The notes beneath the pieces are model-generated. The model saw only the letters and a program-made list of their open reading frames with translations. It did not search any database and was not told where the DNA came from. The position numbers and the translations under genes are program-made. Shown here piece by piece: positions 29,899 through 41,158 of a stretch of 64,000 bases of DNA (position 1 is the stretch's first letter; every line of letters starts with the position of its first letter). Origin of the DNA: Pyropia haitanensis (lineage: Eukaryota; Rhodophyta; Bangiophyceae; Bangiales; Bangiaceae); assembly GCA_008729055.1 (NCBI GenBank), contig SDUX01000002.1, positions 1,368,496 to 1,432,495 of the forward strand, read 5' to 3'.

Positions 29899-30633
29899 TC
29901 ACTCTCCCCTCGCCCCCCCCCCAGGCCGCACCCGCACCACCTGCACATCAAAAATGACGTCTGGCACGTACGCCCGCGCGGTGTTGGCGTAGATATTCTT
30001 CCACCGCTGGCGCTCCTCAAAGCCCGGCGGCACGGGCGCCCCCCGCCCCCCGACGTACCCCACCGACGGCGGAATCACGGCGCGGCGCCTCCCCCCTGGC
30101 CGCATCCCCACCACCGCCTCGTCCAGCCCCGCGATGACCTGCCCGCTGCCAACAACAAACTCCAGCGGCGGCCGGCCGGGCCCCCCTGCCCAGCCCGCTT
30201 CGGTCGAGTCAATCTTCCAGCCGTAGCGGGCGGCCGTGGAGCCCGTCGTGTAGTCGATGGATACGGTGTCGCCCGGCGCCACGGCGGGGCCGTCGCCGAC
30301 CGAAAAGTCCACCAGCCGCACCCCAGACGGCGTCGTCCGCTCCGTCGACGCGGGGTCCGCCACGCGGGTGCTGGTGGTGGCGGCGGCGGCGGGGCCGGGG
30401 GGAATGGCCACAGAGACGACGACAGCAGAGAGAGCCGCCTGCAGCAGTGACCGGCGGGAAGACAGGGGGGTGGTGGGAGCGGCAGCCGGCACCGCGCCGC
30501 CGGTAGCAGATGGAAGGGGAGGAGTGGGGGGCGCCGCCGAGGCACGCAAACGCGAGGTGGCTGGCGCAGGGTCAGGGCGCACGGGTCGACCCAGCCAGGG
30601 TGGGGGCAGGAAGGCCGCACAGGCTGACGTCAT
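29899..30633 (-). CDS. Thylakoid-lumen FKBP-type peptidyl-prolyl isomerase
   Basis: 244 aa from 30633 (MTSACAAFLPPPW). A stromal transit-like stretch (1-55) leads into a twin-arginine lumen signal, SSRRSLLQAALSAVVVSVAI (58-77), with a likely cleavage after PAAA (84). The FKBP domain follows: GDTVSIDYTTG (121-131), YGWKIDST (137-144), PLEFVVGSGQVIAGLDEAVV (156-175) and GMRPGGRRRAVIPPSVGYVG (176-195). These match lumenal FKBPs of plants and algae, which have only part of the FKBP12 active-site set, so catalytic strength is uncertain. The frame is open upstream to 31092 but that extension lacks transit character. The gene has an AT-rich upstream patch at 30820-30905. Confidence 0.88.
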   Translation of the reverse strand: MTSACAAFLPPPWLGRPVRPDPAPATSRLRASAAPPTPPLPSATGGAVPAAAPTTPLSSRRSLLQAALSAVVVSVAIPPGPAAAATTSTRVADPASTERTTPSGVRLVDFSVGDGPAVAPGDTVSIDYTTGSTAARYGWKIDSTEAGWAGGPGRPPLEFVVGSGQVIAGLDEAVVGMRPGGRRRAVIPPSVGYVGGRGAPVPPGFEERQRWKNIYANTARAYVPDVIFDVQVVRVRPGGGARGE

Positions 30634-31184
30634 GGCGGTGGAGGTAGAGGAGGGGTGGGGGGGAAGCGTGGAAGCGGATGAGCAGGAACCAGTTGGCGGA
30701 GGTGCGACGCGGATTGGATTCCACACGAGGGCGGTGGAGTCAAGTGTTGGGGCAGCGCAAGGATCGCGACGAATCGGAAGAGCACGGTCGTGGCCAGAAG
30801 CACAATTCAGCCGAAGGAAGTCTGGTAATTGATGCGAATGTTGCTCGGGACGACAATCACCTGCCTCGGAAAAGCGAAATACACACTTAAATCGAACGAA
30901 CCATGCTAATTGAAATCCACAGTCGAGCATGTGGGGGCGCGTGGCTATGCACGGTCTTCTCCCGCGTCTCGCGACCCCGTGTCGTTGCTGGCCACCGTGG
31001 TCACTATCCCGCCTCCCCTCTCCGTCCTCCCACCACGGACCACGCCCGCCCCCGACCCCGGGCGGTTGCGTGGCCGCCGCCGCTGCCGCCACCGCCCGGC
31101 GGGTGGCGGTGTGGCGGCTGCCATTGCGCCCGCCCCCAGAGCCCGCAGGAGCAGCCGCCCCTCATGAGCGGCCGCGGCTCGGCA

Positions 31185-31231
<47 letters not shown>

Positions 31232-32137
31232 AGCGACGGCGGCGGTGATGGCGGCGGTGGTCCAGGCGCCGGTGCCCGCGCCGGCCGGTGCAGGCAGTGA
31301 CGTTGCCAGAGGTTGGCTGCGCAGGGCGCCGGTGGCGGCGACGCTAATGGGTCGCCACGACACTACGGGCTGTCATCTTTACGTCCTCCCACGGGGTTTT
31401 CTTTGGGGGGGGCGGCCACCGTGACCGGCACGGCCCCCCCGCCATCATCCCCTTCACTTTCCTGCGGTTGCGCCGTTCCCCCCCCATCCGCCCACTCCCG
31501 ATAGCCCAACCACCCCCGCCGACGGCCACGCAACAACCCTTTCCCCAATCATCTCCCCAGGTCCTGCCCACCGGTCGCGTTGTCGCGCCGCTGCCGGCTG
31601 CGCGCGTCACACAGGTGCACACCACGTCGCTGGGGCGGCGTGCGGGGCCATCGGTGCAGGGCCAGTGCACCGGTATAGCGCGACTCAGCGGTAGTGTGGT
31701 GTGGTGTGTCGCTGGTCTCACCGTGCGGTGCCGAAGAGTACCTTGGGCCAAGGGGTGGCCGGGGAGGGAGGGGGGGCGCGTGCGCCGGGCAGGCACAGGC
31801 GAGGCACCTGCGTGAGAGGGAGGCCGTCGGGAGGGTCCTCTCTGGCTCGGCGTACGCGGCCTTGACACCTTTCCCTTCGCCGCCGCGCGTGCCCTCTCGT
31901 AGCGTACCTGCAACGCTGGCCGACGGGTCCGCGGGGTCCGCCCACTCTCCCGCCACTTCTTTTTCTGATAGCCGCGCCCCGGCGGCGCCGTCGCTCACCT
32001 CTGCCCGTCACTGCTCACCGCTGCCCGTCGTTGCGGCTGGGCCCACCTTCGTCCCGCGCGTGTCGTCGAACCTCGGCACGGTGACGCGGCGGCGGCCGCG
32101 CTCCGACTAGCACGCCCGCGCCCCCCGGTCAACAACC
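30634..32137. other. Divergent intergenic region, no gene supported
   Basis: Head-to-head spacer of 1.5 kb. An AT-rich stretch (30820-30905) is near the FKBP start. A GGC triplet run occupies about 31186-31240. Other open frames, including those around 31344-31998, lack motifs. Confidence 0.4.
30820..30905 (-). promoter_or_regulatory. AT-rich patch upstream of FKBP gene
   Basis: AT-rich DNA with ATACACACTTAAATCG lies 190-270 bases upstream of the FKBP ATG on the minus strand. Promoter role inferred. Confidence 0.3.
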
Positions 32138-32246
32138 ATGCCGCCTGCATCGGTGCCCGCGCTGTCGTCGAGCCTCTTTGTCGAGGCGCCCGCTGCCCCT
32201 GCGGGTGGCCCTGGCGGCGCACCGGCCGGCTCGCGCGGCGGCGGCA

Positions 32247-32285
<39 letters not shown>

Positions 32286-33076
32286 GTAGCCACGCGTCCC
32301 CATCCCTCGCCGCCGCCGGCTGGCGCGCCAGCCACCCGTCGGCGGTCGTGCACCACCCGCCCAAGGCGTGGTCGGGGGTGGGCATGCTGCGCGAGTCCCA
32401 GGACAAGTACGTTGACCTGACGCTTCACATCCACGCGCCCGCGTCGCCGACTGTGTCGTCGTCGACGCGCTCCAGCCGCTGGTCCGCGTCGTCCCAGTCG
32501 AGCCGCGGCCGTGGCTCGTCGGGCTTCTTTGCCGCCGCCTCCCCGCGGTCGTCGAGTAGCGACCAACACGGGTGGGGGGCGCCCGACAGCGGCGGCGGCA
32601 CTGCGGCCGCCGCGGCGGCCTCCTCAGCAGGCGGTGGCGCGGCCGCGGCGGCGGCCGGCGACGGCGGCCGGCTCAACCAACGCGGCCGTCGGCCCGGCCC
32701 GCCGTTGGCGGCCGGGCGGGCCGCCCCCTCGGCCGACGGGTCTGTCGCGGCGGCGAGCGACGGCGAGGCGTCTGGGGTGCTGTCGCCCGTGTCATCCATG
32801 TCGTCGGTGGGCTCGTTTGCCACCGCGTCGGCCGCGTCGACCGCGTCGCTCGGGGGGCTCCCGTCGGTCGCGTCGTCGCGGAGCCTCGCGTCCGTCGCGT
32901 CGACGCCGTCGGGCGGGGAGGAGGCGGCGGCGGAAGCGGCGGTCAAGAAGAGCACCAAGGCCCTCGGGCTGCTGTCCTTCAAGCGGCGGTCAAAGAAAAT
33001 GGGGGGCGCCGCGGACGCGACCGTGGGGGGGTCGTCCCCGTCCAAGGCGTCTGGGACTACCCCGCAGCGGCAGTAG
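32138..33076 (+). CDS. Ser/Gly-rich protein of unknown function
   Basis: 312 aa from an ATG in good context (AACAACCATGCC). Not recognised. After a Gly run (34-48) comes a conserved-looking core, WRASHPSAVVHHPPKAWSGV then GMLRESQDKYVDLTLHIHAP (62-101). The rest is Ser-rich and disordered (SPVSSMSSVGSFATASAAST), ending in a basic patch, KKSTKALGLLSFKRRSKKMG. The composition is uneven in a protein-like way (Ser codons, acidic/basic clustering), unlike shadow frames, which supports coding. A regulatory or scaffold protein regulated by phosphorylation is conceivable but unproven. Confidence 0.6.
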
Positions 33077-35288
33077 TGCGGGCGAGTCGTCGATGCGGCC
33101 CGGTGGGAGGGGAAGGGGGGGGGGTAGGGCCAATTCCTGAGAAGAGAGCCGACTTCGTGGTCGAGTTGAGGCGACGCGCGACTTGGCGGGGGGGGGGGGG
33201 GGAACACGAGGTGGGGGCGATGGTGCCCAGGCGCCTCTGTCGCCGCGCCGTCGCGGTCGCCCGCGACGGCGCGTCGCCCCGCCCGCCCCCCACCCCTTCC
33301 CGGCGCGGTTGCCTGCTCTGGGGAGGCGTGCGGCGGCCCCCCGCGTGACTGCTCGCGGCCGTCCGTTCCCTGCCGGGGCACCTTGTCCCCACGACCCCGA
33401 CGGACGGTCGACACGCGCCACGGACCAAGGCGCCCCCCCACAAGGAAAACGACTTGTCATGTAAATCCTCATCGTGCTAACTGCAAACGCCGACAACCTT
33501 CGCTCGTCGGCCGGCCAGGCAGGGCCCCCCACTTGCTGACACTCTCGCGTGGGCCGTTTCGCCGGGCGTTGGTGGTCGTCCCCGGTCAACCGCAGCAGCG
33601 CGCGTGGACGGCGTGCAAGGTCCCGCCCCCGCGTCCTCCCCTCGTCACCTCCGCGCGGGCGCTGCCTTCCCCTTGCGGACGGTCCGTCGTTCCTCCCCTC
33701 CAGCGCCCTCCCCCCTCCCCCCCCACCACGACGGCAGCTGCAGCGGGTTGCCGCCCGCCCGCTGCCGCGCACTGCTGTGGCGCCCAGCCTCACGCACCGT
33801 ACCATCCACCTGGGCGGCCACCTGCGCACACCCAGCTAGCGTCCCCCCCTCTCACCCCCACTTCACCACACGCTGTGGCCACCGGCGCGCCACGAGAGGA
33901 GGCAACGGCGGCGGCGGCATCCTCGCAGCATGCCGCGCACCGCCCGCCGGCGAGCGGCCACGGTCGGCGGCGGTAGCGGGGGTAGGCGCCCACCCTCCCT
34001 CCCTCCCCTTCTGTTCCCCCCCTCCTCGCACCGTCGCGATGGCCGCCCACGGTGTCGCAATGCATGGCTCCACCCTGGTGGTAGCCGGTGGTAGCGGGTG
34101 CGGCGCGGGCGGCGGCGTCCCGGGGGTGAGGGGCGCCCCACCCGCCGGAGACCCGACCCGCTGACCGCGGCTGCGGCCGCGCGACGGGGCCGCCGGGACA
34201 CAGGACGCGACGACGAGCACTGGCGGCGTCCCCCCCCACACCGCCCCCGCCCGTGCCGTACGCTCCCAACCCCGTTCCCGCTTTCTTCCGCCTCTGGCGG
34301 CGGCGGCTGCCACTGGCAGACGCCGCCGCGCGTGGGGCCACCCCGCGCCGGCGCCTACCCCCCGGCTCTTTCGCCCTCTCCCCGCCGCTGCCGTCCATGG
34401 GCTCAAGCCGCCCGGGCGGCGCCGGCAGCGGGGTCGCGAGCCGCCGTCGCCGCCAGCCGCCGCGCGCCCGCGCGCCGCCGCGGGGGGTGAGGTGACCCGC
34501 CGTCTGGCCATCCCCCTCCCCGTGAAAGGCGCGGCGGCTGGCCCCCATTGGTACGGCGGCATGTACTGCACGGGGGGCCTACAGCAGCGGCGGCGGCGGC
34601 GGCGGCGGTAGCGGCGGCGGCGGGGGTGGCCGCCGCGGCTGACCCGCCGCCGCCACCGCCGCGTCCCCTCCTGTATTCTCTCCCGTTGCTGTTGGAAAGA
34701 GGCGGGGGGGGCGAGGGCGCCTGTGGGACGCCTTTGCGACTCGGTAGGGAGAGCGCGCAGGTGATGGGGACTGGGCGGGGGGGTGGAGAGGGGGGGGGAC
34801 CACCCGCTGCCGCCGCGCGTCTCTTTCTCCACACGGGCCACGCAGGAGCGGGCGTGTGTGCGAGCGGGGGGGGCGGGGACGGAGGGGAGCGGAGGCGCCT
34901 ACCTGTCGGCCCTCCCCACCGCCGCCGCAATCGCCACCACACGCCGCTGCCACCGCCGCCATTGCGCCCGCGCGCCGACGTGCGCGCGACGAGTGGCCGC
35001 ACCCCGACGGTGAGAGAGGTGAAGGGCGGCCCGGACGGCCGCCGTGTCCATGTCAACGGCCAGGGAGGGCAGATGCCAGCCGTGCGGCCGCGCGCCGGGC
35101 TCGTTTGGGGCGGCGCGTCGTGTCCTCTTTGCTGCGCGCGGTCCCCCCCCCCAACCCCACCCTCCGCTCCCGTCTCCCCAACCCACGGGCGTTCTGCCAG
35201 GCTCGCCCCCCCTCCCCACGACCAACTTTGGGCACACCCGCCTGTCGCTGCTGTTCTCCCTTCATCCTCTGACTTTCCTCTCATCCTC
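33077..35288. other. GC-rich intergenic stretch, no gene supported
   Basis: 2.2 kb between two plus-strand genes. An AT-richer part lies at 33440-33500. A GGC run is at 34580-34630. The frame of the downstream membrane protein is open from 34548, but residues before 35289 have no coherent character. Confidence 0.35.
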
Positions 35289-38200
35289 ATGGACACGCCA
35301 GCAGATGCGTGCCGGAGCAGGTGGCGGCGGCGGCACCTTAGCGCCCGCGGCTGTGCGCGCCGCGCACGGCCGCGGCGGGGGCTGTCGTGGGCTGTGGCGT
35401 CGGCGGCGGCGGCGGCGGGGGCGACGGTGGCTGCCGTGGCCATTGGTGCTGCCGCCGCCGCTGCCACAGCTGCTACCGCGACCAATGGTGCGGGTGTGCG
35501 GTCGGATGAGGTGGGAGTGGCCGTGCGGGCGGCGGCGGCGACGGTGCGGACGCCGCCACCGCCGCCACCGCCGAAGGCGCTGCCGCCGGCTGCAGCAAAA
35601 TCGGGGGGTGGTGATGTCGGTGGAACAACAGTGGCGGCCGGCGGCGGCGGGGATGTCAAGAAAGGCATCGGGCGACCAGGTGGCGGCGGTGGGAAGGAAG
35701 GCGACGATGGTACCAGGGCGGGGGGCGACGGCGGGGGTGACAAGGTGGGCACCGGTGGCGGTGAAAAGGCGGGCAGCGGCGGCAGCAGCGGCGGCGGCGG
35801 TACAACAGCGGGTGGCGGTGGCTCGGGACGGTCGCGGTCGCCGCCTCAAGAACCGGGGAGCGCCGGACGGGCGGCTACACGTAGGGGGGCGTCGCCTCAT
35901 GGGGCGTCGGAACCGCCGCAACCGACCCCTCCGCTGCCGCCGCCACCGCCGCCGTCACCGCCGCCGCCACCACCGCCGCCAGCAAGTGGGCGTCACACCC
36001 CGTCGCGGCCGCCCGCGCCGGAAGCCACGCAGCCCCGACGCTCGGAGAGTGTCCCTGCCGGCCGCCGTCGACCGTCCCCCTCCCCCCGCCGGCGATCTCT
36101 TCCAGGTGGGGCGGCGCCGAGGGGCGCTCCGCCCGTCGCGTCGCCACCTGTGGAGGTGAGCGTTGGGCTTCACCCACCCCCCCTCTACCCTGTGACCCCC
36201 GTCCCGTCTCTCTCCCCAACGCCAACGCCCCCCGCGCGCACGGCTCCGCCGCCGTCGCCGACGCCGCAGCGGCGCAACCCACCGCCGGTGGACGTGGCGC
36301 CACTGCCGGCATCTTCCCCACCGACGACGAATCCCGCCATACCCACCCGCGGCGACGATGCTGCGGGTGGTGGCAACGCGGGCGCCATGCCCCCGTGGGC
36401 GGTGGTGAATGGGACGCAGGGCGTCGCGACGCTGGGGCTGTCCATTTCCGCCGTCTCGAGCGGTCCATCGACGCGGCCGCCGTCACCGCTGCTGACGCCC
36501 GCCCTGGGACACGCGGTGGCAGTGGCGGTGGCGGCGGCAACCGACACGGACCCGGACGGGTGGGCGCTAACCCGCGCGGAGCCGGCTGCGTCCACAGGGG
36601 ATGAGCTGGCGGCGGCGGCCGCTGCCGCGGCTGCCCGCCAAGCAACTGGCTCGGCCGGTGGCGGTGGCAGCGGCGCCGGCAGCGACGCCAAAGGCGGTGG
36701 CGACGAGCTGGGGGCCGCCGCGACGGGCGGTCCCCAGCACTGCACCCTGGTTACCACCTTTCCCGCCGCCGCGGCGTCGGCGACCAAGCGCCGCCTCGAG
36801 CAGCTAGAGGCCTACATCCAAGAGGGACAGCTCGACGCGGACCTCTCTGCCTTCACGCCCCCTAACGATGGGTCGCCTCTGCTCGTGCGCGTCGAGCGCG
36901 GACCACAGCTGCTGCTGCGTCAGCCACAGGCGGCGACGCCGTCCGAGGCGGGCGGCACCGGCGGCGGCGGCGGGTCGGGCCTTTCGGCGTCCAAGCTGAC
37001 GGGCATTGTGGTGGGCGCCCTGGCGGGAGCGACCACGCTCGTCGTTGCCGCGGTGGTGCTCGGCGGCGCCGCGCTCCGCCGCCACGCCGCCGTGGGTGAC
37101 GGCCGCCCCCCGCTGCGCAGTGGGAGCGGCTTCCACGGCGGCGGCGGAGGCGACGGCGGCTGGGATGGGGGCAACGACGGCATGCGGTTGGGCGGCGGCG
37201 GCGGCGACGGCAGCGGCGGCGACGGCACGGAGAGCAGCAGCGCAACGAGCTCGTCCCGCCGCCCCTTTGATGGCGCCTCCACGGGGGGAGTCTGGGTGCC
37301 ACGGGGGGCGCCCACGGCGGCGGAGGCAGGCGACGTGGCCGCGCCACTCGGGGGCGTCTTTCCCGAGTCGCCGCCCCCTCCGCTGGACAAGGCCGCCGGA
37401 TATGGGGTCCCCGATGATGGGGGCGTTGGCTATGGCGGCTGGGGGGGGAGGGAGGCGGCGTTCCTACCACTGCCGCCGCCGTCGCCTCCCCCCGTCGCCG
37501 GGTCCGCTGCCGGCCACGAGGCGGTCGCCGCGTGGGCGGCGACCGCCGCCGCCGCGACTGTCGCTCGGGCGCCGCGGTCGCCCTCGTATCCAAACGCGGC
37601 GGTGACGGCAGCGGAGGCCGCACCACCGCCGCCGCTGGCGCCGCCGTCGCCGCCACCGCATTCCACTGCCAGGCCCGTGACGGGATGGGACGCTGCTTCT
37701 GGCGACGGCGGCACCCGCGAGCGCGCCGCGGCGTCTTCCCCCTCTTCGGCCTACGCCCTCCCCCCCCTCTCTCGCGGGCTGCCCCTGGTGGGCGGCCGTG
37801 GCGAGGTCGGCACACTGCTCCCGCGTTCATCCAGCGGCCCCACCACGGCAGGCGTCGGCGCCGCTGCCGCCAGCGTGCCGTCGGGGCGCACCGACCGCGG
37901 TGGCAACGGCGACGACGAGCTGATCGCTGCCGCCGCGGCGGGTCGCCTCGTCGGCAGCCCGTCGAGCGACAACCGCCGCCGTGCCGTCGAATCGTTGGCG
38001 GGGCGGCCGCCGCCGCCGGCCGCGCCGGCGCCGCTGGCGCCGCTGCCCGCGGCGGCCTCTGACACGTCCTCATTGGTGGGCGGCTCGGACGCGTCGGGGA
38101 CGCCCCGCTCGTCGCTCGCATCGTCGGAAGGCGGGGAGGGCGTGAGTGGCAGTGGTGGTGCGGTGGTGGCCACCCCCAGCAGCCGCGGCGGCGGGGGCAC

Positions 38201-38846
38201 CGACACGGACGGGCCGTCATCGACCGCGAGCTCCTACTTTGACAGCGGGCCGCTCGCGGCGGGCGCCGGCCGCGGCCGCGGCTGGCACGCCGTCCGGGAC
38301 GGCGGCGGCGACGCGGGCGAGGACCAGTCCATGGACATGGACGACACGTTTGGCGACGCGGAGCTGAGCGGCGACCTCGGCGCGGGCAACGACAGCTGGG
38401 ACGCGCCGCCGCCGACGCTCGCGGCCGCCCGCTTTCGGCGGCCGCTCGTCGGGGCGGACGCGGCGCCCGCCGCGCACGAGCTCAACCCGCTCGCGGGCGT
38501 GCGCGCAGCAGCCAGTGGCGGCGGCGGCGGCGGCAACGGCGGGTCACCCATGCGGTCCTCCGCCGCCGGCTCGGCCGCCTCGTCCTCCTCCGCCACCACG
38601 CACCGCGACGCGGCGCCTATGAGGGGAACGGTGGCTGCCGGCGGCGGCCGCCAGCCGGTGGCGGCGGTGGCGGCGGCGGACGCGGTCGGCCAGGCGGCCG
38701 TGGCAGCAGCGCCGCTGTCGGATGGCAGCACCAGCAGCGACGCGCTGTGGGCTCCCGACCCGCCGCCGCCGCCGTCCATGCGGTTTGTGGGGGCGGGGGC
38801 GGGGGCTGGGGGGGAAGGCGGGTGGCAGCGGGAGCGGGACTTTTGA
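35289..38846 (+). CDS. Large single-pass membrane protein with Pro/Gly-rich ectodomain
   Basis: About 1185 aa from 35289 (MDTPADACRSRWRRR). A basic N-terminus precedes a hydrophobic signal or anchor, LSWAVASAAAAAGATVAAVA (35-54). The ectodomain is Gly-rich then Pro-rich, with SPPP-type stretches resembling hydroxyproline-rich wall proteins. Just before the membrane a compact block (about 484-545) contains HCTLVTTFPAAAASATKRRL and LEAYIQEGQLDADLSAF, similar in layout to SEA-like juxtamembrane domains. The transmembrane helix, LTGIVVGALAGATTLVVAAV, is at 570-595, followed by arginines. A cytoplasmic part of about 590 residues is disordered, Ser-rich, with the acidic motif DQSMDMDDTFGDAELSGDL. 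A wall-linked receptor or adhesin is a reasonable guess, not shown. Confidence 0.65.
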   Translation: MDTPADACRSRWRRRHLSARGCARRARPRRGLSWAVASAAAAAGATVAAVAIGAAAAAATAATATNGAGVRSDEVGVAVRAAAATVRTPPPPPPPKALPPAAAKSGGGDVGGTTVAAGGGGDVKKGIGRPGGGGGKEGDDGTRAGGDGGGDKVGTGGGEKAGSGGSSGGGGTTAGGGGSGRSRSPPQEPGSAGRAATRRGASPHGASEPPQPTPPLPPPPPPSPPPPPPPPASGRHTPSRPPAPEATQPRRSESVPAGRRRPSPSPRRRSLPGGAAPRGAPPVASPPVEVSVGLHPPPLYPVTPVPSLSPTPTPPARTAPPPSPTPQRRNPPPVDVAPLPASSPPTTNPAIPTRGDDAAGGGNAGAMPPWAVVNGTQGVATLGLSISAVSSGPSTRPPSPLLTPALGHAVAVAVAAATDTDPDGWALTRAEPAASTGDELAAAAAAAAARQATGSAGGGGSGAGSDAKGGGDELGAAATGGPQHCTLVTTFPAAAASATKRRLEQLEAYIQEGQLDADLSAFTPPNDGSPLLVRVERGPQLLLRQPQAATPSEAGGTGGGGGSGLSASKLTGIVVGALAGATTLVVAAVVLGGAALRRHAAVGDGRPPLRSGSGFHGGGGGDGGWDGGNDGMRLGGGGGDGSGGDGTESSSATSSSRRPFDGASTGGVWVPRGAPTAAEAGDVAAPLGGVFPESPPPPLDKAAGYGVPDDGGVGYGGWGGREAAFLPLPPPSPPPVAGSAAGHEAVAAWAATAAAATVARAPRSPSYPNAAVTAAEAAPPPPLAPPSPPPHSTARPVTGWDAASGDGGTRERAAASSPSSAYALPPLSRGLPLVGGRGEVGTLLPRSSSGPTTAGVGAAAASVPSGRTDRGGNGDDELIAAAAAGRLVGSPSSDNRRRAVESLAGRPPPPAAPAPLAPLPAAASDTSSLVGGSDASGTPRSSLASSEGGEGVSGSGGAVVATPSSRGGGGTDTDGPSSTASSYFDSGPLAAGAGRGRGWHAVRDGGGDAGEDQSMDMDDTFGDAELSGDLGAGNDSWDAPPPTLAAARFRRPLVGADAAPAAHELNPLAGVRAAASGGGGGGNGGSPMRSSAAGSAASSSSATTHRDAAPMRGTVAAGGGRQPVAAVAAADAVGQAAVAAAPLSDGSTSSDALWAPDPPPPPSMRFVGAGAGAGGEGGWQRERDF

Positions 38847-40389
38847 TCGGCCGGCGGCCCCGCGTCGGGCGGGCGGCGGCGGCGGCGGCGGCAGCAGCCG
38901 CGGCCGCCGCGGTAGCAGCGGCGGCGGCGCTGGCGGTGGCAAGGCCGCGGCGGCGGCAGCGGTGGCGGCGGCAGCGAGGAGCGGCGTTGCCAGGGGGTGT
39001 TGGAGGCAGGGGTGAGGGGGGAAGAGGGAGGCACGGGGGCGGCACGCGCAAGCTCTGGCCAGAGGAGCGGGCGTCGCCTGCCCCCCCCCCTCCCCCCGAC
39101 CTCTGCCGTCCGTCGGTATCGCTGGCGACGCTCCTCGGCGCCCTCCACTGGTATCACTCGGTGGCGGCGGCGGTCGCAGGGCTACCTCCCTTCTCCCTCG
39201 CGTCCTCCAACTCCCGCTCCCCCCCCCGCGGGCGCTGGCGACTCCCCTCGGCGGGTCCACGACACAAGCATACGCGCCCGCCCGAGACAATCACGAGAAA
39301 AAGAGAAGAAAACCGATGGCGCGAGGAGCGGGGGGAAGGGGGGGGGGGGAAGGGGCGCCGCGGGTGCAGTACGTCTCCCACACGTTTCTCTCGTACCACC
39401 CTCCCCTTCCTGCTCGGTTTTCATTTCTTTCTCTTGTTACCTCGCTCTTGCAACCCAGTGACTGCTGCGGCCGTCTTTCCGCCCTTCACCCGCTCCTCGA
39501 CCCACCCTCCCTTCTAATCCTCACCCACCCCCCCCCACCCCCCGACCCCTGTACCGGGGGCGACCGGCCAGCCTGGGGGGTCGGGTTGACGAGAGCGGCA
39601 CCCCGCTACTGCCGCGCCTCCTCCCGCAACGGACGACGAAATACGCCCCCCCCCCCCCCCTCCCAGCCAACGAAGAAACAGGGGGCGCGGCCGCTCATGA
39701 CGCCGCTGGATGATCCCGCCGGATCATCCGGGAGCGCGGGCCGGCGGCGGCGCCAACGGGTTGCTCGCCGCTACTCATTCAGCCCCCTGCCGTCGACCTC
39801 TCCCGTTTGCGCCTGCCGCCGGCCGCCGCGGCCGCCGCGGCCGCCCGCCCTTTTGCTGCGTGGCCGCCGCCGCCGCCGGCGGTGGCGGCTCATGACGCGG
39901 CCGCCCGCGGCGGCGGCGGCGGGCGGTGGCCGCCGCCTACCCTCCCCTCCCACCCCCCCCCCCCTCCGTGGCGCCCGGCGCCCCCCCCCCCCCCCCCCCC
40001 TCTCCCGCGCCCGCCTTCCTGGCGGCGGCCGCCCCCCTCTCCACGCGGAGAGGCGGTCGTCGCCGCCCTTCCGTGGCCCCGTCGCGGCGGGCGGTTGGTG
40101 ACCCCACCGCGGCAGCGTCCGCGGCCGCCGCCGCCGCCGCCGCCGCCGCCCGCACACCGCCTTGCCGTGCAAGGCCGGCGGCGGGTGCCGCGCCGGGGCG
40201 GCGGTGGTGGGGGGGGGGGGGGGGGGGGGGCGAGGGGGGGGGCGCCCGCCGCCCGCCGGCTGCCGCCGGTGGCGTCGGCGGTGGCGGCGGCCGGGCGGGC
40301 GGTGGCGGCGGCTGGCCGGCTTGGCGGCCGTGGACGGCGGGCATTGGCGGCGCGGCGGGGTGCCGCCGCCGGCACGCCCCGTTCCGCGT

Positions 40390-40420
<31 letters not shown>

Positions 40421-41158
40421 GCGGCGGTGCATTTGGCGGGTGCGTACCGGTAAGGCCCCGCCGCGGCGGGCGTCGGCCTCTGTGGCCTGGTGCGGCGGCC
40501 GCCCCGCGCGGCCGGCCTCGCCGCCGCCGCGTGTCTCTGCGCGGGTAGGCTGGCGGGCGTGCGTCGCCCCCCCTCCGCCTGTACCCACCCCCTCCCCCCC
40601 CCCCCCCCCCCCCCCGTCTTGGCCCTCCCCGTTGCTGCCTGCAGGGCGGGCGTACCCTGTCTGCGCTGACGGCATGGAGGGAAGGGGGGGAGCCCAGGGA
40701 GGAGGGAAGGCGGCGCGCCGCTCCTGTCCCCTCCCCGCACCCCAGCCCGTACGAGTGTCCCGGCTCCGGGACGGCCCGGGGAGGGGCGCCCGCGCCGCCG
40801 CACCGGCCGGCCCCGCCTCCCTTTGCACGCGCTCACCGACCGCGGCGGCCGCCGCCGACGCTGCCGGTCACTGCCGCCGCCGCCACCGCTGCGGGGGGGC
40901 GCACCTATATCCAGCCGCCCGTAGTTGCGTTGCGGGTGCCAGCGTACGGGCCGCGCGGTCCCCCCCTGCGTCGCGCATCCGCCCGCCCCTAGACCGCTAC
41001 CCGCCGCTTTAGACGGCGCGGTGCGGGACGACGACGGTGACCCTGCGGCTGGGCGGCCACGGGTCCATTCCCCTGCCCACCCCGCTTCCCATCACCTCCT
41101 CATCCCCCATTGTTCTTACCCCAGGCCGCCTCTCGCCCCCCCTCCCCTGTGCGGCGCG
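38847..41158. other. GC-rich intergenic stretch, no gene supported
   Basis: 2.3 kb with GGC/GCC runs and G or C homopolymers (39645-39662, 39982-39999, 40207-40230, 40596-40616). Many open frames, none with motifs. The last 60 bases before the claudin-like ATG are C-rich. Confidence 0.35.

Noticed and set aside
34548..35288. N-terminal extension of the membrane protein in the same frame
   Set aside because: Residues before 35289 have no protein-like character, while the Met at 35289 gives a coherent signal-anchor.
36862..38220. 452-codon minus-strand frame
   Set aside because: Antisense shadow of the large membrane protein, Arg-rich and motif-free.
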